From Flavobacteriales bacterium UBA6051 (GTDB lineage: Bacteria; Bacteroidota; Bacteroidia; Flavobacteriales_D; Crocinitomicaceae), in contig DIYP01000017.1 of NCBI GenBank assembly GCA_002427735.1, positions 310,001-374,000 on the forward strand: a DNA stretch of 64,000 nt, given 5' to 3'. The notes beneath the pieces are model-generated. The model made no database searches, had not been told where the DNA came from, and worked only from the letters and a program-made list of their open reading frames with translations. Numbering within the stretch: the first letter of the stretch is position 1; each line of letters begins with the position of its first letter. This document shows, piece by piece, positions 18,219-26,875 of the stretch. Position numbers and translations under genes: made by a program.

Positions 18219-18317
18219 AAGATGTCTAAGTCATCGATGATCTTGGACTCATTAAAACCTAATTCCTGACAAAAGCGTTGGTGTAAATAACTCTAAAGCC
18301 ATTAAAACCTTGGAAAG

Positions 18318-19700
18318 CTAACGGACAATAATTCGGTTTGTGGCTATTTGAACACCCTTCTCGTCAAGAAGCCGCACAAGATACATGCCAGCAGACCAAT
18401 TGACATCGTTTAGTTGAAGCATCGTCATTTCACCGGAAATGTGTAGGTCTTTTGAATACACAGAATGTCCAACAGGTGCCCATATTTCCAGTGTAAACAA
18501 CCCCTTTTTATCTGATCGAATTTCCAGCTTAGCAACGTCGACAGCAGGGTTAGGGTAACACCTGATTTGAGTAGCATCCTTTTTATTCGGTTCAAGAGAA
18601 ATTGTTTGCTCTGTGATAATCTGCCCGTCAAGATTGTATTCCAAAAGTCGATAATAGTTAGTAGTTCGGAGCGTTGCAGAATGATCGGTAAAGGTGTAAT
18701 ACCCATGTCCAGTAGTCTCAGTTGAGTAAATAGTCTCCATGACGCCATTTTCAACAGCCCGTTCCAGTGCATAACTTGCACCGTTATCAGAACTGTTCAA
18801 CCAAGTAATTTGTGCCGCATTTTCTTTCCAATCTGCTGAAATAATTAAGGTTTGTTCAGCCAATGCGGGGCTGCATGCTGGACAATTTTCCAGAGCCAAA
18901 GGAAGATTAATTCCGCTGGAACCAGCGCACCATTGAGCATCATCAAAGTTACTCAAAGGGTTTGCCGAATTATCGACGTTTACACCTGCACCAATACCGC
19001 CGCCGTTACCCATTACCGTTCCTCCCAAAAGATTATTAAAGTTATTACTCGCTGTAATGCAGGCACTTGTTGGAAACTCGCGAATTAACGTGCGGTTATT
19101 AAAGTCACCATCCTGCACATCGATGAGTGAAGATGCGTACATCCATAAGTCTCCTGAGTTATTATTGAATGCGCTCATAGGTCCAGCAATGGTTATTGAT
19201 CCACTATTATAGGTGTCTCCAAAATTTTCGAAATCACCTGAACTCGCTCCACTTGTTGTGGTAATGGCCCCTCCGCTTTGGACAGAAATAACTGCCGCAT
19301 TTCGAAAGAACTCAACATTTACTTCGCCCTCAACAAAAAGCCCTGCACTGATTCCAGCTATAGTATATCCTGTTCCGGAAGATAAATGGTAGAACGAGTT
19401 AGTTACAGCTGTTCCTCCATGCGTAATGCTGCCTGATGGTCCGATGATTAGCACATCAGGGTCCCTGACAAAAATATTGTAGTCCATTGTAATGGCATGA
19501 TTCACAATAATGGTGTCTCCAGCTCCGGCAGTAAAATAATTGGTTCCGGCAACAGGAACAGTAAAGAAGGAGGATACGTAAACACCTCCCCAGGTCGCGG
19601 GAACTCCCCATGCACCATTGGTTACTGATGTAAAGGTTGTGCTTGTGCCAAATAGGCTCAGCAATAGAAAGTTAAGAAGAAGAAGATACTTTCTTTTCAT
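18318..19700 (-). CDS. T9SS-secreted protein with type A sorting domain
   Basis: A 460-residue protein: signal peptide (about 1-22), a Gly/Ser/Thr/Asn-rich repetitive body (about 25-270) resembling a secreted beta-helix or adhesin-like region, a Fn3-like segment (ISADWKENAAQITW onward, about 285-370) and a C-terminal type IX sorting domain (YPNPAVDVAKLEI to the end NRIIVR). It should be exported across the outer membrane and anchored or released by the Por machinery. The ligand is unknown. Confidence 0.85.
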   Translation of the reverse strand: MKRKYLLLLNFLLLSLFGTSTTFTSVTNGAWGVPATWGGVYVSSFFTVPVAGTNYFTAGAGDTIIVNHAITMDYNIFVRDPDVLIIGPSGSITHGGTAVTNSFYHLSSGTGYTIAGISAGLFVEGEVNVEFFRNAAVISVQSGGAITTTSGASSGDFENFGDTYNSGSITIAGPMSAFNNNSGDLWMYASSLIDVQDGDFNNRTLIREFPTSACITASNNFNNLLGGTVMGNGGGIGAGVNVDNSANPLSNFDDAQWCAGSSGINLPLALENCPACSPALAEQTLIISADWKENAAQITWLNSSDNGASYALERAVENGVMETIYSTETTGHGYYTFTDHSATLRTTNYYRLLEYNLDGQIITEQTISLEPNKKDATQIRCYPNPAVDVAKLEIRSDKKGLFTLEIWAPVGHSVYSKDLHISGEMTMLQLNDVNWSAGMYLVRLLDEKGVQIATNRIIVR

Positions 19701-19797
19701 TGAAGAGTGATTTTGAGTATCACAAAGATGAAAATAAATACCTACAGTGTCAAGGCAATGAGCTGATTAAGAAACATATAAACTGTGCCTATCCGTT

Positions 19798-21198
19798 TTA
19801 TTCTGCCATTCTGATGTGCTGATCGAATACAGGAAGTAAGCGCTCTGGAATGGAAGCGCGCCATTCGTCATCTTTGTTTGTAATGGCCGCGAGCAAAACT
19901 TTATCCGAACGAATAGATAAAAGGTTTTTATCAACTTCCTCAATTTCTTCAATACGGTTGGTGCTTTTCAGAAAGTTAAACAGATTTTGAATGGCAGGAT
20001 CCAATTTTAAGTTCTCAAGCCCTGACAGTTCTCCATGTCTATCCAATTCCGGGAATGCAAGGATTCTATTGTTTTCTGATGACATGGATAGCAAGAGTTT
20101 CAGAACATTTTCTTCAACGTTTACCATACGCTCTAGCTTTGTCACTTTTCGTAGATTATCAAGACCAAGAACAATGTTCAAACTATTTAGCCTGAATACG
20201 TCATTCATGAAGCTGATCAGCTCATGGTGATACGTGAAGTTGGTAATCATAAGCGGATAACCGAGTTCAGAGATCAATTTCGTGCGATCGAGGAAATCAT
20301 TCAGAGACAATTCTGTGCGTTCCTGAAAGCATTTAAATGTAATCTCCGCTACTGCAAGCACATTGTGTTCGCTGGAATGGTTGTTTCTGACAAGTTGATT
20401 CTTTGACTTTAGAAACATCTCTTCTGTCACTTTTGTTGGAGGACGGAAGCGGCCACGGATTAAGAGAACATCTTTTTTATACAAAGCATTGGATGGTTGT
20501 AAAATCTCACCGCTTGTGCCTAGCATGATCATTTTGGTCAACCCAGACTTGACTAACTGCAATGACAGCTGAAGACTAATGTTTTTGTCAAACTGACTGC
20601 CCTCCAGCTCAATGAAATTAATCTCAAGATAGTCTGTATTGATATTTTGCTTGAGGTTCTCGACAAAAAGCTCAGGTGAGTGCGTGTACTCGTAAGCTCC
20701 GTATATAAGGTTTACCCCTAAGTCTCCTACGATTTTTCGCTGTTCATTTACATCGTCTACATGGAAAATGACATGAATAATGCAAGTAGAGGGCGGGCTG
20801 CTCGGGGTTAGTTGAAACTTAACCCCAAGCCATCCCTGACCTTTATTCGTTTTCTGAAAATTAATGGTCTCAATAGAATTCGAGAACACGAAAAAGTTCT
20901 TCATCGAAGACTTCGTGGATAAGCTAGCCACCAGTTTTTCGTATTCCACGTCGAGCATACTCTCTACGCGGTCTTTTGAGACATATTTCTCTGTACGTCC
21001 ATATACCGTATCACTCACCGTCATATCGTAGGCACTAATCGTTTTTGCAATGGTGCCAGAAGCTGCACCAGCTTTAAAGAAATGATTAGCCACCTCTTGT
21101 CCCGCTCCGATTTCAGCAAAGACACCGTAAATAGAGGGTTGAAGGTTCAACTTTAATGCCTTCTCCTGAATTGTAAGATCTTCTAAATGCTGTTTCAT
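19798..21198 (-). CDS. Conserved cytoplasmic protein of unknown function (FAEIGAGQEV family)
   Basis: A 466-residue soluble protein opening with YGVFAEIGAGQEVANHFF and GTIAKTISAYDMTVSD, a signature I recall from a widespread, uncharacterised bacterial family; I believe database entries sometimes call it TonB-dependent receptor, but no signal peptide, plug or barrel is visible, so that label should not be used. The small gene at 21225-21410 lies 26 nt upstream on the same strand, and icd precedes that, so the three may be one transcript. Enzymatic function unknown. Confidence 0.65.
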   Translation of the reverse strand: MKQHLEDLTIQEKALKLNLQPSIYGVFAEIGAGQEVANHFFKAGAASGTIAKTISAYDMTVSDTVYGRTEKYVSKDRVESMLDVEYEKLVASLSTKSSMKNFFVFSNSIETINFQKTNKGQGWLGVKFQLTPSSPPSTCIIHVIFHVDDVNEQRKIVGDLGVNLIYGAYEYTHSPELFVENLKQNINTDYLEINFIELEGSQFDKNISLQLSLQLVKSGLTKMIMLGTSGEILQPSNALYKKDVLLIRGRFRPPTKVTEEMFLKSKNQLVRNNHSSEHNVLAVAEITFKCFQERTELSLNDFLDRTKLISELGYPLMITNFTYHHELISFMNDVFRLNSLNIVLGLDNLRKVTKLERMVNVEENVLKLLLSMSSENNRILAFPELDRHGELSGLENLKLDPAIQNLFNFLKSTNRIEEIEEVDKNLLSIRSDKVLLAAITNKDDEWRASIPERLLPVFDQHIRMAE

Positions 21199-21224
21199 AA
21201 CGAATGATTTTTAGGGTGAATGAA

Positions 21225-21410
21225 TTAAACAACGCGCGATATAAATCGAATTTTTGAGGCAAATTTTTGCGTCTGAATCCAGTGGTTAAGACGCTTAGCA
21301 TCCAGCGCGGACAGTTTGGCGACAGCCTTTTTATACTCTTTATTTAAAAGTTGTGGACAAAAGCTCATTTTCGTCAAAATTGTCTTGCTGTACTCTAAGT
21401 AATTGGCCAT
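21225..21410 (-). CDS. Small conserved-looking protein upstream of the FAEIGAGQEV-family gene
   Basis: A 61-residue basic protein starting MANYLEYSKTILTKMSFCP and containing KEYKKAVAKLSALDAKRL and a Trp. It resembles short helical proteins I recall in Bacteroidota (pattern YxKxILxKxSF...L..AxxxL...). Its position, 26 nt before a conserved gene and 50 nt after icd on the same strand, supports expression. Function unknown. Confidence 0.55.
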   Translation of the reverse strand: MANYLEYSKTILTKMSFCPQLLNKEYKKAVAKLSALDAKRLNHWIQTQKFASKIRFISRVV

Positions 21411-21460
21411 AAATCAACGTTTGTTTATTGTATATCAGTTTATTTTTAAGCGAAACTTGT

Positions 21461-22966
21461 TTATTCTCCTTGCCCGAGAGAGAACCCGCGTTTACTGTCG
21501 AATTCATAAAGGTTTTCCGTTTTAATAACATCAAAACCTTCATTGTGAAGCGCGGAGATCAATGCGAGTACCTGTGCATAATCTACTTCTTCATATACCG
21601 GCTCGTTCGCATCATTAAATGGAACAAAACGACATCTCCAGTGATCTGTACAGTAGGTTTCTTTCATTCCATGAGGGAATACTTTTACACCACGGTTCGT
21701 AATCATTTTCAGCTTCAATGTCGAACCTGTCACAGCGCGCAGATTGTTTCCAATTTCATTTGGATCGTTCCCTTTCCAGTCAATGAACACGTCAACTCCT
21801 ACCAAATCCTTTTTCTGCTCCTGACGCTCATAGTGAGGAATAGTAATCGTTCCAGAACCTTTTGAAAGTGTACTTACTGACAGTTTTTCTGGTGATTGAC
21901 CAAGACGGGCAATTACTGCTTCAGCAAATTCTTGCGTTCCAACCTTTTGCGCGCTGATACCTTCTTGGTAAATATCGGCGGTATGGAACCCATCTTCCAG
22001 TGTACGTAACCAGGCATTTTTAATCTTATCCGCCGTTTCATTCTGTCCAATATGAGCCAACATCATCACGGCAGCATTCAATAATCCCGAAGGATTGGCA
22101 ATTCCTTTTCCAGAAATGTCCGGCGCAGATCCGTGGATGGCTTCGAACATAGCAACGTTACGACCAATGTTCGCCGAACCAGCCATTCCAACAGACCCTG
22201 CAATTTCAGCTGCGATGTCAGAAATAATATCGCCATAGAGGTTAGAGGTTACCACTACATCATAGTCTCCCGGTCTTGCCGCTAGTCGGGCAGAAGCAAT
22301 ATCAATGATTTGTGTATCACTTTCAATCTCTGGGTATTCTTTGGCAATTTCATCAAACACCTGGTGGAACAAGCCGTCAGTAATTTTCATGATGTTGTCC
22401 TTCACCATACAGGTTACTTTTTTACGGCCATAAGCTTTCGCATATTCAAAGGCATAACGGACAATCTTTTCACACCCAGGACGTGTTATCAGCTTAAGAC
22501 ACTGGTAAACATCTTGTGTTTGACGGTGTTCGATACCTGCATAAAGATCTTCCTCATTTTCGCGAACGATGACTACGTCCATTTCAGGGAAGTTTGTCTT
22601 AATATATGGATGAAGCGCCATTACAGGGCGGATATTCGCATAAAGCCCAAGCGATTTACGCATTGTTACGTTTAAGCTTTTGTACCCTTTCCCTTGAGGG
22701 GTTGTAATAGGTGCTTTTAAAATGATTTTACAGCGATTAATCGTATCCCACGAAGCCTGATTGATTCCAGCGGTTTCACCAGAGAGGTACACTTTTTCTC
22801 CAACGTCCATAAATTCTGGTTGAATGTTAGCGCCTGCGGCATCCAATACTTTTAGGGTTGCCTCCATAATTTCAGGGCCAATTCCATCTCCCATCGCCAC
22901 CGCAATACGCACCGCGGTATCAGTATTAGATGTTGATGCTTGGTGTTCTACAGTTCCGTTGCTCAT
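21461..22966 (-). CDS. icd: NADP-dependent isocitrate dehydrogenase (Thermus-type)
   Basis: About 501 residues from ATG 22966 (MSNGTVEHQAS). It has GDGIGPEIM, ITTPQGKGYKSLNVTMRKSLGLYANIRP (substrate-binding Ser/Asn/Arg region), VRENEEDLYAGIE, YGDIISDIAAEI and HGSAPDISGKGIANP (cofactor loop), then a C-terminal extra domain of about 140 residues (from about DLVGVDVFIDW), as in Thermus thermophilus Icd. It converts isocitrate to 2-oxoglutarate in the TCA cycle. An N-terminal extension to 23071 lacks family features and is rejected. Confidence 0.93.
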   Translation of the reverse strand: MSNGTVEHQASTSNTDTAVRIAVAMGDGIGPEIMEATLKVLDAAGANIQPEFMDVGEKVYLSGETAGINQASWDTINRCKIILKAPITTPQGKGYKSLNVTMRKSLGLYANIRPVMALHPYIKTNFPEMDVVIVRENEEDLYAGIEHRQTQDVYQCLKLITRPGCEKIVRYAFEYAKAYGRKKVTCMVKDNIMKITDGLFHQVFDEIAKEYPEIESDTQIIDIASARLAARPGDYDVVVTSNLYGDIISDIAAEIAGSVGMAGSANIGRNVAMFEAIHGSAPDISGKGIANPSGLLNAAVMMLAHIGQNETADKIKNAWLRTLEDGFHTADIYQEGISAQKVGTQEFAEAVIARLGQSPEKLSVSTLSKGSGTITIPHYERQEQKKDLVGVDVFIDWKGNDPNEIGNNLRAVTGSTLKLKMITNRGVKVFPHGMKETYCTDHWRCRFVPFNDANEPVYEEVDYAQVLALISALHNEGFDVIKTENLYEFDSKRGFSLGQGE

Positions 22967-23164
22967 AGTCTTTCTTTTTTCGTTGATTTGAAAATTTATG
23001 TTTCTGAGCACGAATATCCGAAAAACGAAGCATAAGTTTTTATTTAACCATTTTATATGAAACATAAACAAAACAAAATGATTTGTATATTCTAATGCCC
23101 AAATCGCATGGATATCATTAAGTTCTGCGTACTTTTTTCGTCTAAATGAAAGGCTTGAAAGAAA

Positions 23165-24010
23165 ATGAAGTATCAGGGAGAAACAGGTGAATTATTCGAG
23201 ATGTTGCATATACATAGCAACAATTGTGCTCCACTTAAAGAGCAGCTGAATGATACATTGCGCCTCATTTGGTTCACTTCTGATAATAACAATGTACGCA
23301 TTGACGGTGTACCTTATACCTTTCATTCCAACGAGATTGTATGTTTGACTCAGTTTCATCATTTAGAATACGAACGTGTTGATACGGTAAACCTCTTGCG
23401 TTTTAACAGGCCTTTTTACTGTATTCTTGACCATGATAGTGAAGTAGGGTGTAAGGGGATACTCTACTATGGTTCGACGGTTGTTCCGGTGCTGCGTCCA
23501 GATGAGTCAGAAGTTGATATTTTGGAAACGGTTTGGAAGCTAGCACTGGCAGAGTTTAGAATGAGTGATAACCTTCAACTGGAAATGCTTCAGATGATGC
23601 TCAAACGAATTCTCATTCTCTGTACGCGCATTTATAAAAACCAATCGGACCTTTCAGACCTTGACACGAAACAAAATGATCTGGTTCGCAACTTTAACTT
23701 TTTAGTTGAAGCACATTTTAGAAGTAAGCATACCGTAGCGGAATATGCAGATTTACTTTATAAATCGCCCAAGACAATTTCGAATGTCTTTAAAAAGCTT
23801 GGCGCCCGATCTCCGTTACAATTCATTCAAGACCGTATCATGTTGGAGGCTCGCCGACAGTTGTGGTATACAGAGAAAGATATTTCGGAGATTGCTTTTG
23901 AACTTGGGTTCAGTGATATCCAGACTTTCAGTCGTTTTTTCCGTAAGCAAGAGGGAAAATCACCCAGTAATTATCGGGAATTACGGTTATCGGGAAAAAT
24001 TGCTAACTGA
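23165..24010 (+). CDS. AraC-family transcriptional regulator
   Basis: A 281-residue protein with an N-terminal cupin-like sensing domain and a C-terminal double helix-turn-helix (about 180-275) containing YADLLYKSPKTISNVFKKL and ISEIAFELGFSDIQTFSRFFRKQEGKSPSNYR, the AraC/XylS signature. It lies directly upstream, same strand, of the AhpD/thioredoxin genes, which it probably controls. It is divergent from icd. Confidence 0.9.
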   Translation: MKYQGETGELFEMLHIHSNNCAPLKEQLNDTLRLIWFTSDNNNVRIDGVPYTFHSNEIVCLTQFHHLEYERVDTVNLLRFNRPFYCILDHDSEVGCKGILYYGSTVVPVLRPDESEVDILETVWKLALAEFRMSDNLQLEMLQMMLKRILILCTRIYKNQSDLSDLDTKQNDLVRNFNFLVEAHFRSKHTVAEYADLLYKSPKTISNVFKKLGARSPLQFIQDRIMLEARRQLWYTEKDISEIAFELGFSDIQTFSRFFRKQEGKSPSNYRELRLSGKIAN

Positions 24011-24049
24011 TCAGGAACAGTTGTCTAACGTTTAGCGTTGTTACTGCCC

Positions 24050-24057
24050 CACCTTTG
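24050..24057 (+). promoter_or_regulatory. -7-like element upstream of the AhpD-like gene
   Basis: CACCTTTG is one base off TAnnTTTG, 38 nt before the ATG at 24095. It suggests the AhpD gene has its own promoter, a plausible AraC target. Confidence 0.4.
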
Positions 24058-24094
24058 TAGGGTAGAATTTAATTAACAACAAAAAACAAGTATT

Positions 24095-24640
24095 ATGATA
24101 ACTACAGAAACACAATTCAAAGTTCCAACAAGAGCAGAAGTATCAGAAAACAATCAGGCCATCTTTGATTCGCTTGAACAGAAAGTAGGCTTCCTTCCAA
24201 ATCTATATGCCTTTTATGGTAAAAATGAAACTGCATTGGGAGATTACCTGGCGTTCGATGGTCGAAAGTCTGGTCTTAAAGCAAAAGAAAAAGAGGTGAT
24301 TAATCTTGTAACGAGTCAAATCAATGGCTGCCTTTATTGTCAATCGGCGCACACAGCTATCGGAAAAATGAACGGCTTTAGCGATCAGGAAATTCTGGAG
24401 CTTCGTGGCGGCTCAGCTGGTTTTGACACAAAGCTTGACGCATTGGTGAAATTCACGGCTTCGGTTGTAAAGAACGCAGGAAAAGCTTCACCTGAACTAA
24501 CAGCTGCCTTTTTTGACGCAGGCTATACAGAAGCGCAAATGATTGATGTTGTGCTGGCAGTGGCAAGTAAAACAGCGAGCAACTATTTGCACAATTTAAC
24601 ACAGTTCGACATCGACTTTCCGGTGGCACAAGCACTTTAA
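24095..24640 (+). CDS. Carboxymuconolactone decarboxylase/AhpD-like peroxidase
   Basis: A 181-residue protein of the AhpD fold. The catalytic CxxC is Cys79/Cys82 in CLYCQSAH with His86 following, and the helix NLVTSQINGC precedes it. Such proteins reduce peroxides using a dithiol partner. The next gene on the strand is a thioredoxin, a natural reductant, and the upstream AraC regulator may sense the stress. No decarboxylase function is implied. Confidence 0.88.
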   Translation: MITTETQFKVPTRAEVSENNQAIFDSLEQKVGFLPNLYAFYGKNETALGDYLAFDGRKSGLKAKEKEVINLVTSQINGCLYCQSAHTAIGKMNGFSDQEILELRGGSAGFDTKLDALVKFTASVVKNAGKASPELTAAFFDAGYTEAQMIDVVLAVASKTASNYLHNLTQFDIDFPVAQAL

Positions 24641-24659
24641 ACAATAAAAATTAGATGAC

Positions 24660-24694
24660 TTCTGAAGAGTGCAAGTCATTTGCACTCTTCAGAA
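24660..24694 (+). other. Perfect 15-bp hairpin between the AhpD-like and thioredoxin genes
   Basis: TTCTGAAGAGTGCAA (24660-24674), a 5-nt loop GTCAT, then TTGCACTCTTCAGAA (24680-24694) pair without mismatch. No T tract follows, so it is not a standard terminator. It may be a processing or stability element setting the ratio of the two products, or a partial terminator. Confidence 0.75.
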
Positions 24695-24721
24695 TTCAAA
24701 ATCAACTAAAAAAATAACAAG

Positions 24722-25039
24722 ATGAAAGAAGTAAAGAATCAAAAAGAATTAGCGGAGATTATCGCACAAGACAAGCCGGTTTTATTGGATTTTTATGCCG
24801 ATTGGTGTGGGCCTTGTCAAACAATGTTACCCATACTGGATGAGGTTAGCGAAGATCTAATTGGAAAAGCCGAAGTGGTTAAAGTAAATATTGATACGAA
24901 TCGAGAATTAGCACGAGCTTTTGGTGTACGAAGCATTCCTGCACTGTTTTTTCTTAAAAACGAGGAGATCGTGGACCGACTCAACGGACTTCAACCCAAG
25001 CAATTGCTCATGGGAAAACTAAAGGCTTTAGCTGCGTAA
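24722..25039 (+). CDS. Thioredoxin
   Basis: A 105-residue classical thioredoxin: DFYADWCGPCQTM with redox Cys29 and Cys32, VNIDTNRELARAFGVRSIPALFFL containing the cis-Pro, and a C-terminal helix. It lies downstream of the AhpD-like peroxidase and before a small zinc-ribbon-like gene on the same strand, so it probably recycles the AhpD dithiol. Confidence 0.95.
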   Translation: MKEVKNQKELAEIIAQDKPVLLDFYADWCGPCQTMLPILDEVSEDLIGKAEVVKVNIDTNRELARAFGVRSIPALFFLKNEEIVDRLNGLQPKQLLMGKLKALAA

Positions 25040-25053
25040 ACGACTAAAATAGA

Positions 25054-25326
25054 ATGATGATTAGACAATCAAATAGTAGCGAAAAACACAACGCAGACAA
25101 AGCAGTTTTTCAGCAATGCCCAAATTGTTGGGGTCACCAAACCTATGGAGGTGATTTTTTCCATAAAGTGAATACGAAAAACGTAGACACGAATAATCTT
25201 GAAGAAAAACGCGGCTGGATCCTGGCGTATACCGGTAAATATTTAACCGGAACCAAACTCCAGCCGCGAACTTCAGGATTCGTATGTGTTACCTGTCATA
25301 AGGTCAATGAAAAACGAAAGGGCTAG
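25054..25326 (+). CDS. Small cysteine-pair (zinc-ribbon-like) protein
   Basis: A 90-residue protein with two cysteine pairs, C22/C25 (CPNCWGHQTYGG) and C78/C81 (CVTCHK), the spacing expected of a zinc ribbon or rubredoxin-like site. It starts 14 nt after the thioredoxin stop, so it is in the same operon. It may be a redox-sensitive metal-binding partner; I do not recognise a named family. Its stop overlaps the end of the convergent gene by 4 nt. Confidence 0.65.
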   Translation: MMIRQSNSSEKHNADKAVFQQCPNCWGHQTYGGDFFHKVNTKNVDTNNLEEKRGWILAYTGKYLTGTKLQPRTSGFVCVTCHKVNEKRKG

Positions 25327-26729
25327 AACATACCTCCCGAAGAGCTTTCTTCACTCATGAGTTTTTTCAAAAAGGCACTCGCCGCTTCACTGCTAAAAAA
25401 CACGGAAGCATAATCGTAGACATACCATTCACCGTTTTCAAAGAACCAAGGCTGTTGGTGTCTATCAAAGACTTTGATTGGACTTTCTGGTCTCATCGGA
25501 TTAGTCGAAGAAACTTCCCATTTGTTTTTTCCTTTTCTGAATGATTTGTGAAATACAGTCTCTACTCCAGGAAAGGCAATGTCCATCATCTTACCGTCGT
25601 ATTCTTTGGAAATAATGAATGCACCAGAGAACGAATGACTTTGATAATGCATAGAGGTTTGTTTTGGTTCTGTTTGAAATGGCATGTAATAACGACTATA
25701 AACCTTGACTTTATTCTTTCCAACATTGGCCTTATTGGAAGGAAGCACAAAAGAATTTAAGTCTTCTTCTGTAAGCGATGTACCTTTTTCATTCAGTAAT
25801 TGATATAGTGCATCAATGCGCTTTTGCAACTGACCATATTTACCCTGATCAGTGGGACGAGGAGTACGCTTTCCATAAACGGCATCCCACCCGGCAGACT
25901 CATAAGATTCGTAGTTGATAGGCGTTTCAGGGAATTTACAGTATTGATCGATTTCGTCTTGATAACTATTCAATTCAACATTATAACTTACACCGTGCTG
26001 CAATACTGATTTATCAACGACCCAACCTTCAGCGGTTTGACTCACCGACATTTGCAATTTAAATGCTCGCTGATCTTCACAATGCAAAATGGAATGATCA
26101 GGAGCGTATTTGGCCAATGTGCCATTAAAGTATACCCAAATGTAACGCTGCCCTGGTTGCGGGACGTTTTGTGTAAAGGCATCTTCTTTTAGTGGATTTA
26201 TTTCAATGAAATAGTTGAGCGCTTCAATTTTTCCAGCTTCTGCCTGATCAAAGAAAAGTTTTTTCATTTCTTCTTGCGTAAACTCTTTGTGTCCATATTC
26301 CATGGCACTTTCGAGGCGATACCCCTCGAATTTCCAATTTCCCAGGGTACAGTATTCACCGTCATAACTCGTGCGGTCATAGTCCATGTAGATCCCCATG
26401 ATTTTATAAATCCCTTTGGCATTTTTCGGGCCGGTAACGATCCACTTAGCGTATGCCGCATCATCTGGCCAGCTGCCTCCTCGATTACGGATGTTGCGTC
26501 CACAATTGGTAGTAGTAAGGGAGAAAACCGAACCTCTATAGCCCTTCCAGCCATCCGAAGTAACGGTTAACTTATTCCAGGAAACACCCATTTGGGCTTC
26601 TACTTCCTTGCGGAGTTCAGCGTTGGATTGAATGTATTTTTCAGCTTGTGCCTTTGTTGGAAAACCTGATTGTGCACTCGCCAAAATGGTGCTTAAAGCA
26701 AATGCTGTGAGTAATGTAATTTTTTTCAT
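25323..26729 (-). CDS. Secreted protein of unknown function
   Basis: A 468-residue protein with a clear signal peptide (MKKITLLTAFALSTILASAQ) and a soluble, Tyr/Trp-rich body. No transmembrane segment, sorting domain or catalytic motif is recognised. The end (SSSGGMF) is low complexity. Not recognised; the role is unknown. Confidence 0.65.
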   Translation of the reverse strand: MKKITLLTAFALSTILASAQSGFPTKAQAEKYIQSNAELRKEVEAQMGVSWNKLTVTSDGWKGYRGSVFSLTTTNCGRNIRNRGGSWPDDAAYAKWIVTGPKNAKGIYKIMGIYMDYDRTSYDGEYCTLGNWKFEGYRLESAMEYGHKEFTQEEMKKLFFDQAEAGKIEALNYFIEINPLKEDAFTQNVPQPGQRYIWVYFNGTLAKYAPDHSILHCEDQRAFKLQMSVSQTAEGWVVDKSVLQHGVSYNVELNSYQDEIDQYCKFPETPINYESYESAGWDAVYGKRTPRPTDQGKYGQLQKRIDALYQLLNEKGTSLTEEDLNSFVLPSNKANVGKNKVKVYSRYYMPFQTEPKQTSMHYQSHSFSGAFIISKEYDGKMMDIAFPGVETVFHKSFRKGKNKWEVSSTNPMRPESPIKVFDRHQQPWFFENGEWYVYDYASVFFSSEAASAFLKKLMSEESSSGGMF

Positions 26730-26875
26730 GACCTTGTATTTAGATTAGACTCCAAAACTAGGGTCATAGCGCGTGCCTTTTGTGGTCAAAATTGATGATT
26801 TTTGATAAAAAGGTGTCATCAATTGTAATGACACAAAACTATAAGCCATTGACTATCAGTATACAGCAAAAAACA

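Noticed and set aside
19731..19742. GGTATTTATTTT box upstream of the T9SS gene
   Set aside because: Nine of 12 bases match, but it abuts the CATCTTTG promoter element directly, without the 23-25 nt gap of the island box.
19798..21198. TonB-dependent receptor label
   Set aside because: No signal peptide, plug or beta-barrel; the protein looks cytoplasmic.
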